The notes under the pieces are model-generated. The model was not told where the DNA came from. It searched no databases and worked only from the letters and a program-made list of their open reading frames with translations. Source: Daejeonella sp. (GTDB taxonomy: Bacteria > Bacteroidota > Bacteroidia > Sphingobacteriales > Sphingobacteriaceae). From it: DNA of 64,000 nucleotides. The DNA is taken from NCBI RefSeq assembly GCF_017495225.1, contig NZ_JAFEIG010000017.1, positions 1 through 64,000 of the forward strand. Direction: 5' to 3'. This document shows, piece by piece, positions 62,325 to 64,000 of this stretch (position 1 is the first letter of the stretch; the number at the start of each line of letters is the position of its first letter). A program made the translations under genes and the position numbers.

Positions 62325-62410
62325 ACAAAGCTGTCATTCTTATGTTATCAAATTGTTAGGATGGCTTGTATTTATCTGCAAAGCCTTATCTTAGAGCAAA
62401 TCAGTAAAAA

Positions 62411-64000
62411 ATGTCAAAAAAGAAATCAAATAGCTTTAACCTGGTACTCAACAAACTCATCACCGATGTATTTGAAAAATCAGGCAATAAGCCACTGAAT
62501 TATAAACAGGTTGCTTCAAAATTAAACCTCCATGATGATGAATCTAGAGCATTAATTTTAGAGATCCTAAAAGAAGAAACAAAAAAAGGAGTTTTAAATG
62601 AGCCTGAAAAGGGCAAATTTTTACTGAAGCAATTAAAGACTTTTGTAACGGGTAAGGTTGACATGACCTCCGATGGATCAGCTTATATTGTTAGTGAAGA
62701 TGAGTTTGAAGAAGATATTTATGTTGCCCCAAGAAAACTGCGCAATGCCCTTCATGGGGATATGGTGAAGGTTTATGTTTACGCTAAAAATAAAGGTCGC
62801 AAGAAGGATGGTGAGGTAGTTGAGATATTGCAAAGGGCAAAAATGGATTTTACAGGCATTGTAAATCTATCCGATCGCTTTGCATTTTTCATTCCTGATG
62901 ATCGTAAAATGCTTCACGATATTTTTATCCCAATTGATAGCTTGAAGGGTGCAAAAGATAAGGATAAAGCCATTGCAAGAATTGTAGATTGGCCTGAGGA
63001 TGCAAAAAACCCAATCGGTCAGATCACGCATGTTTTAGGAAAACAAGGCGAGAACAACGCTGAAATGAATGCCATTTTAGCTGATTATGGCTTCCCTCTA
63101 GCCTTTCCTGATGAAGTTGAAAAGCAAGCAGAAGCCATTGAAGAAATTATCTCTTCAGAAGAAATTGCAAAGCGAAGAGATTTCAGAAATGTTCTAACTT
63201 TTACCATCGACCCAATTGATGCAAAAGATTTTGATGATGCAATTTCATTCAGAAAGCTTGATAATGGCCATGTTGAGGTTGGAGTACATATTGCTGACGT
63301 ATCTCATTATGTAAAACAAGGAACAGCACTTGATAAAGAAGCTTTTGAAAGAGGCACATCGGTTTATCTAGTAGATAGAGTGATTCCTATGCTCCCTGAG
63401 CGACTTTCAAACGGTTTGTGTTCACTTAGACCAAATGAGGATAAATTATGTTTCTCGGCCGTATTTGAGCTTGATAATGAAGCTAATGTAATTGAACAAT
63501 GGTTTGGCCGGACAATCATTCACTCTGACACTCGATTTAGCTATGAAGATGCTCAAGAAATTTTAGAAAATAAAAGTGGCAAACACAGTGAAGAGCTTCT
63601 CAAATTAAATGAATTGGCTTATATCTTAAGAGAACGAAAATTTAAACATGGGGCCATTAGCTTTGAAAGTGTTGAAATTAAATTTCGATTAGATGATCAA
63701 GGGAAACCTTTAGGTGTTTACGCTAAGGAGCGTAAAGATGCCCATAAACTTATTGAAGATTTTATGTTGCTTGCCAATAAAAAAGTGGCTGAATTTATAG
63801 CAAAAAAAGGTAAGGGAAAGCAAAAACTGACTTTTGTGTATCGTTCACATGATTCGCCAAAAGAAGATGCCTTATTAAATTTTTCACAATTTGCGATGAA
63901 ATTTGGCTATAAAATCGACACAAGCTCAGGTAGAGAAACTGCCAAATCACTCAATTTTTTAATGGCCGATGTAGAAGGTAAGAAAGAGCAGAATGTGTTA
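62411..64000 (+). CDS. rnr: Ribonuclease R, 5' part (runs off the window)
   Basis: The first 530 codons of RNase R, a processive 3'-5' exoribonuclease acting in rRNA and mRNA turnover. Cold-shock-like OB domains occupy about residues 60-220 (FVTGKVDMTSDGSAYIV, MDFTGIVNLSDRFAFFIP). The RNB catalytic domain begins near 255 with FTIDPIDAKDFDDAIS, whose Asp residues bind magnesium. VEVGVHIADVSHYVKQG and LIEDFMLLANKKVAEFI follow. The frame is open to the last base. The C-terminal RNB end and S1 domain lie beyond the window. Confidence 0.95.
   Translation, partial: MSKKKSNSFNLVLNKLITDVFEKSGNKPLNYKQVASKLNLHDDESRALILEILKEETKKGVLNEPEKGKFLLKQLKTFVTGKVDMTSDGSAYIVSEDEFEEDIYVAPRKLRNALHGDMVKVYVYAKNKGRKKDGEVVEILQRAKMDFTGIVNLSDRFAFFIPDDRKMLHDIFIPIDSLKGAKDKDKAIARIVDWPEDAKNPIGQITHVLGKQGENNAEMNAILADYGFPLAFPDEVEKQAEAIEEIISSEEIAKRRDFRNVLTFTIDPIDAKDFDDAISFRKLDNGHVEVGVHIADVSHYVKQGTALDKEAFERGTSVYLVDRVIPMLPERLSNGLCSLRPNEDKLCFSAVFELDNEANVIEQWFGRTIIHSDTRFSYEDAQEILENKSGKHSEELLKLNELAYILRERKFKHGAISFESVEIKFRLDDQGKPLGVYAKERKDAHKLIEDFMLLANKKVAEFIAKKGKGKQKLTFVYRSHDSPKEDALLNFSQFAMKFGYKIDTSSGRETAKSLNFLMADVEGKKEQNVL

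Overview
The window looks like chromosome of a low-GC Bacteroidota bacterium, most likely from the Sphingobacteriales (Pedobacter/Solitalea type); the genus is an inference. Signs are a fused MurF-alanine racemase, an UpxY-type NusG paralogue in an exopolysaccharide operon, a DUF1800/DUF1501 pair, very AT-rich intergenic DNA, weak Shine-Dalgarno signals, and TTG/TAnnTTTG promoter elements, best seen before the tRNA genes.

Layout. 1-4.5 kb: cell-envelope housekeeping genes on the minus strand (murF/alr, DUF502, gmhB-like), then recX and two tRNAs (Gly-GCC, Leu-UAA). 5.2-6.2 kb: a response regulator fused to a Crp/Fnr-type regulator. 6.6-39.3 kb: a large Wzx/Wzy-type exopolysaccharide or capsule cluster, all on the minus strand. 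It runs from wza-wzc-upxY-tviB through flippase, polymerase, seven glycosyltransferases, a small initiating sugar-phosphate transferase, two sugar aminotransferases, two AsnB-type amidotransferases, a UDP-glucuronate 4-epimerase, a lipoprotein pectate lyase and acyl or amino-acid transferases to a CapD-like dehydratase. Small XRE-type regulators sit at both ends. 40.4-41.6 kb: an orphan PAS histidine kinase, a plausible partner of the REC-Crp protein, so the polysaccharide cluster may lie between two signalling partners. 41.7-43.8 kb: a serine hydrolase and rlmF. 44-49.3 kb: a stress island (BON-domain protein, second-type FtsH, Hsp20, two universal stress proteins) with Fnr-like TTGATnnnnATCAA boxes before its transcription units. 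49.4-52.3 kb: a decayed accessory stretch with an arsenosugar-type glycosyltransferase, a broken arsS remnant, a HigBA-like toxin-antitoxin pair and a second, decayed antitoxin tail. 52.3-64 kb: DUF1501/DUF1800, mnmA, topA, a YceH-family protein, two tiny membrane proteins, a PolB-type exonuclease and the start of rnr, which runs off the window.

How it fits together. TviB (UDP-HexNAc uronate), the UDP-GlcA 4-epimerase (UDP-GalA) and two glutamine amidotransferases suggest a uronic-acid-rich, partly amidated polymer. The pectate lyase, which has its own long leader and terminator, may trim it. The stress island and the REC-Crp gene probably share an Fnr/Crp-type regulator. The most notable items outside standard annotation are the arsS pseudogene, the antitoxin tail duplicate, the cluster of TGTAAA half-sites upstream of wza, and the Fnr-like box set.
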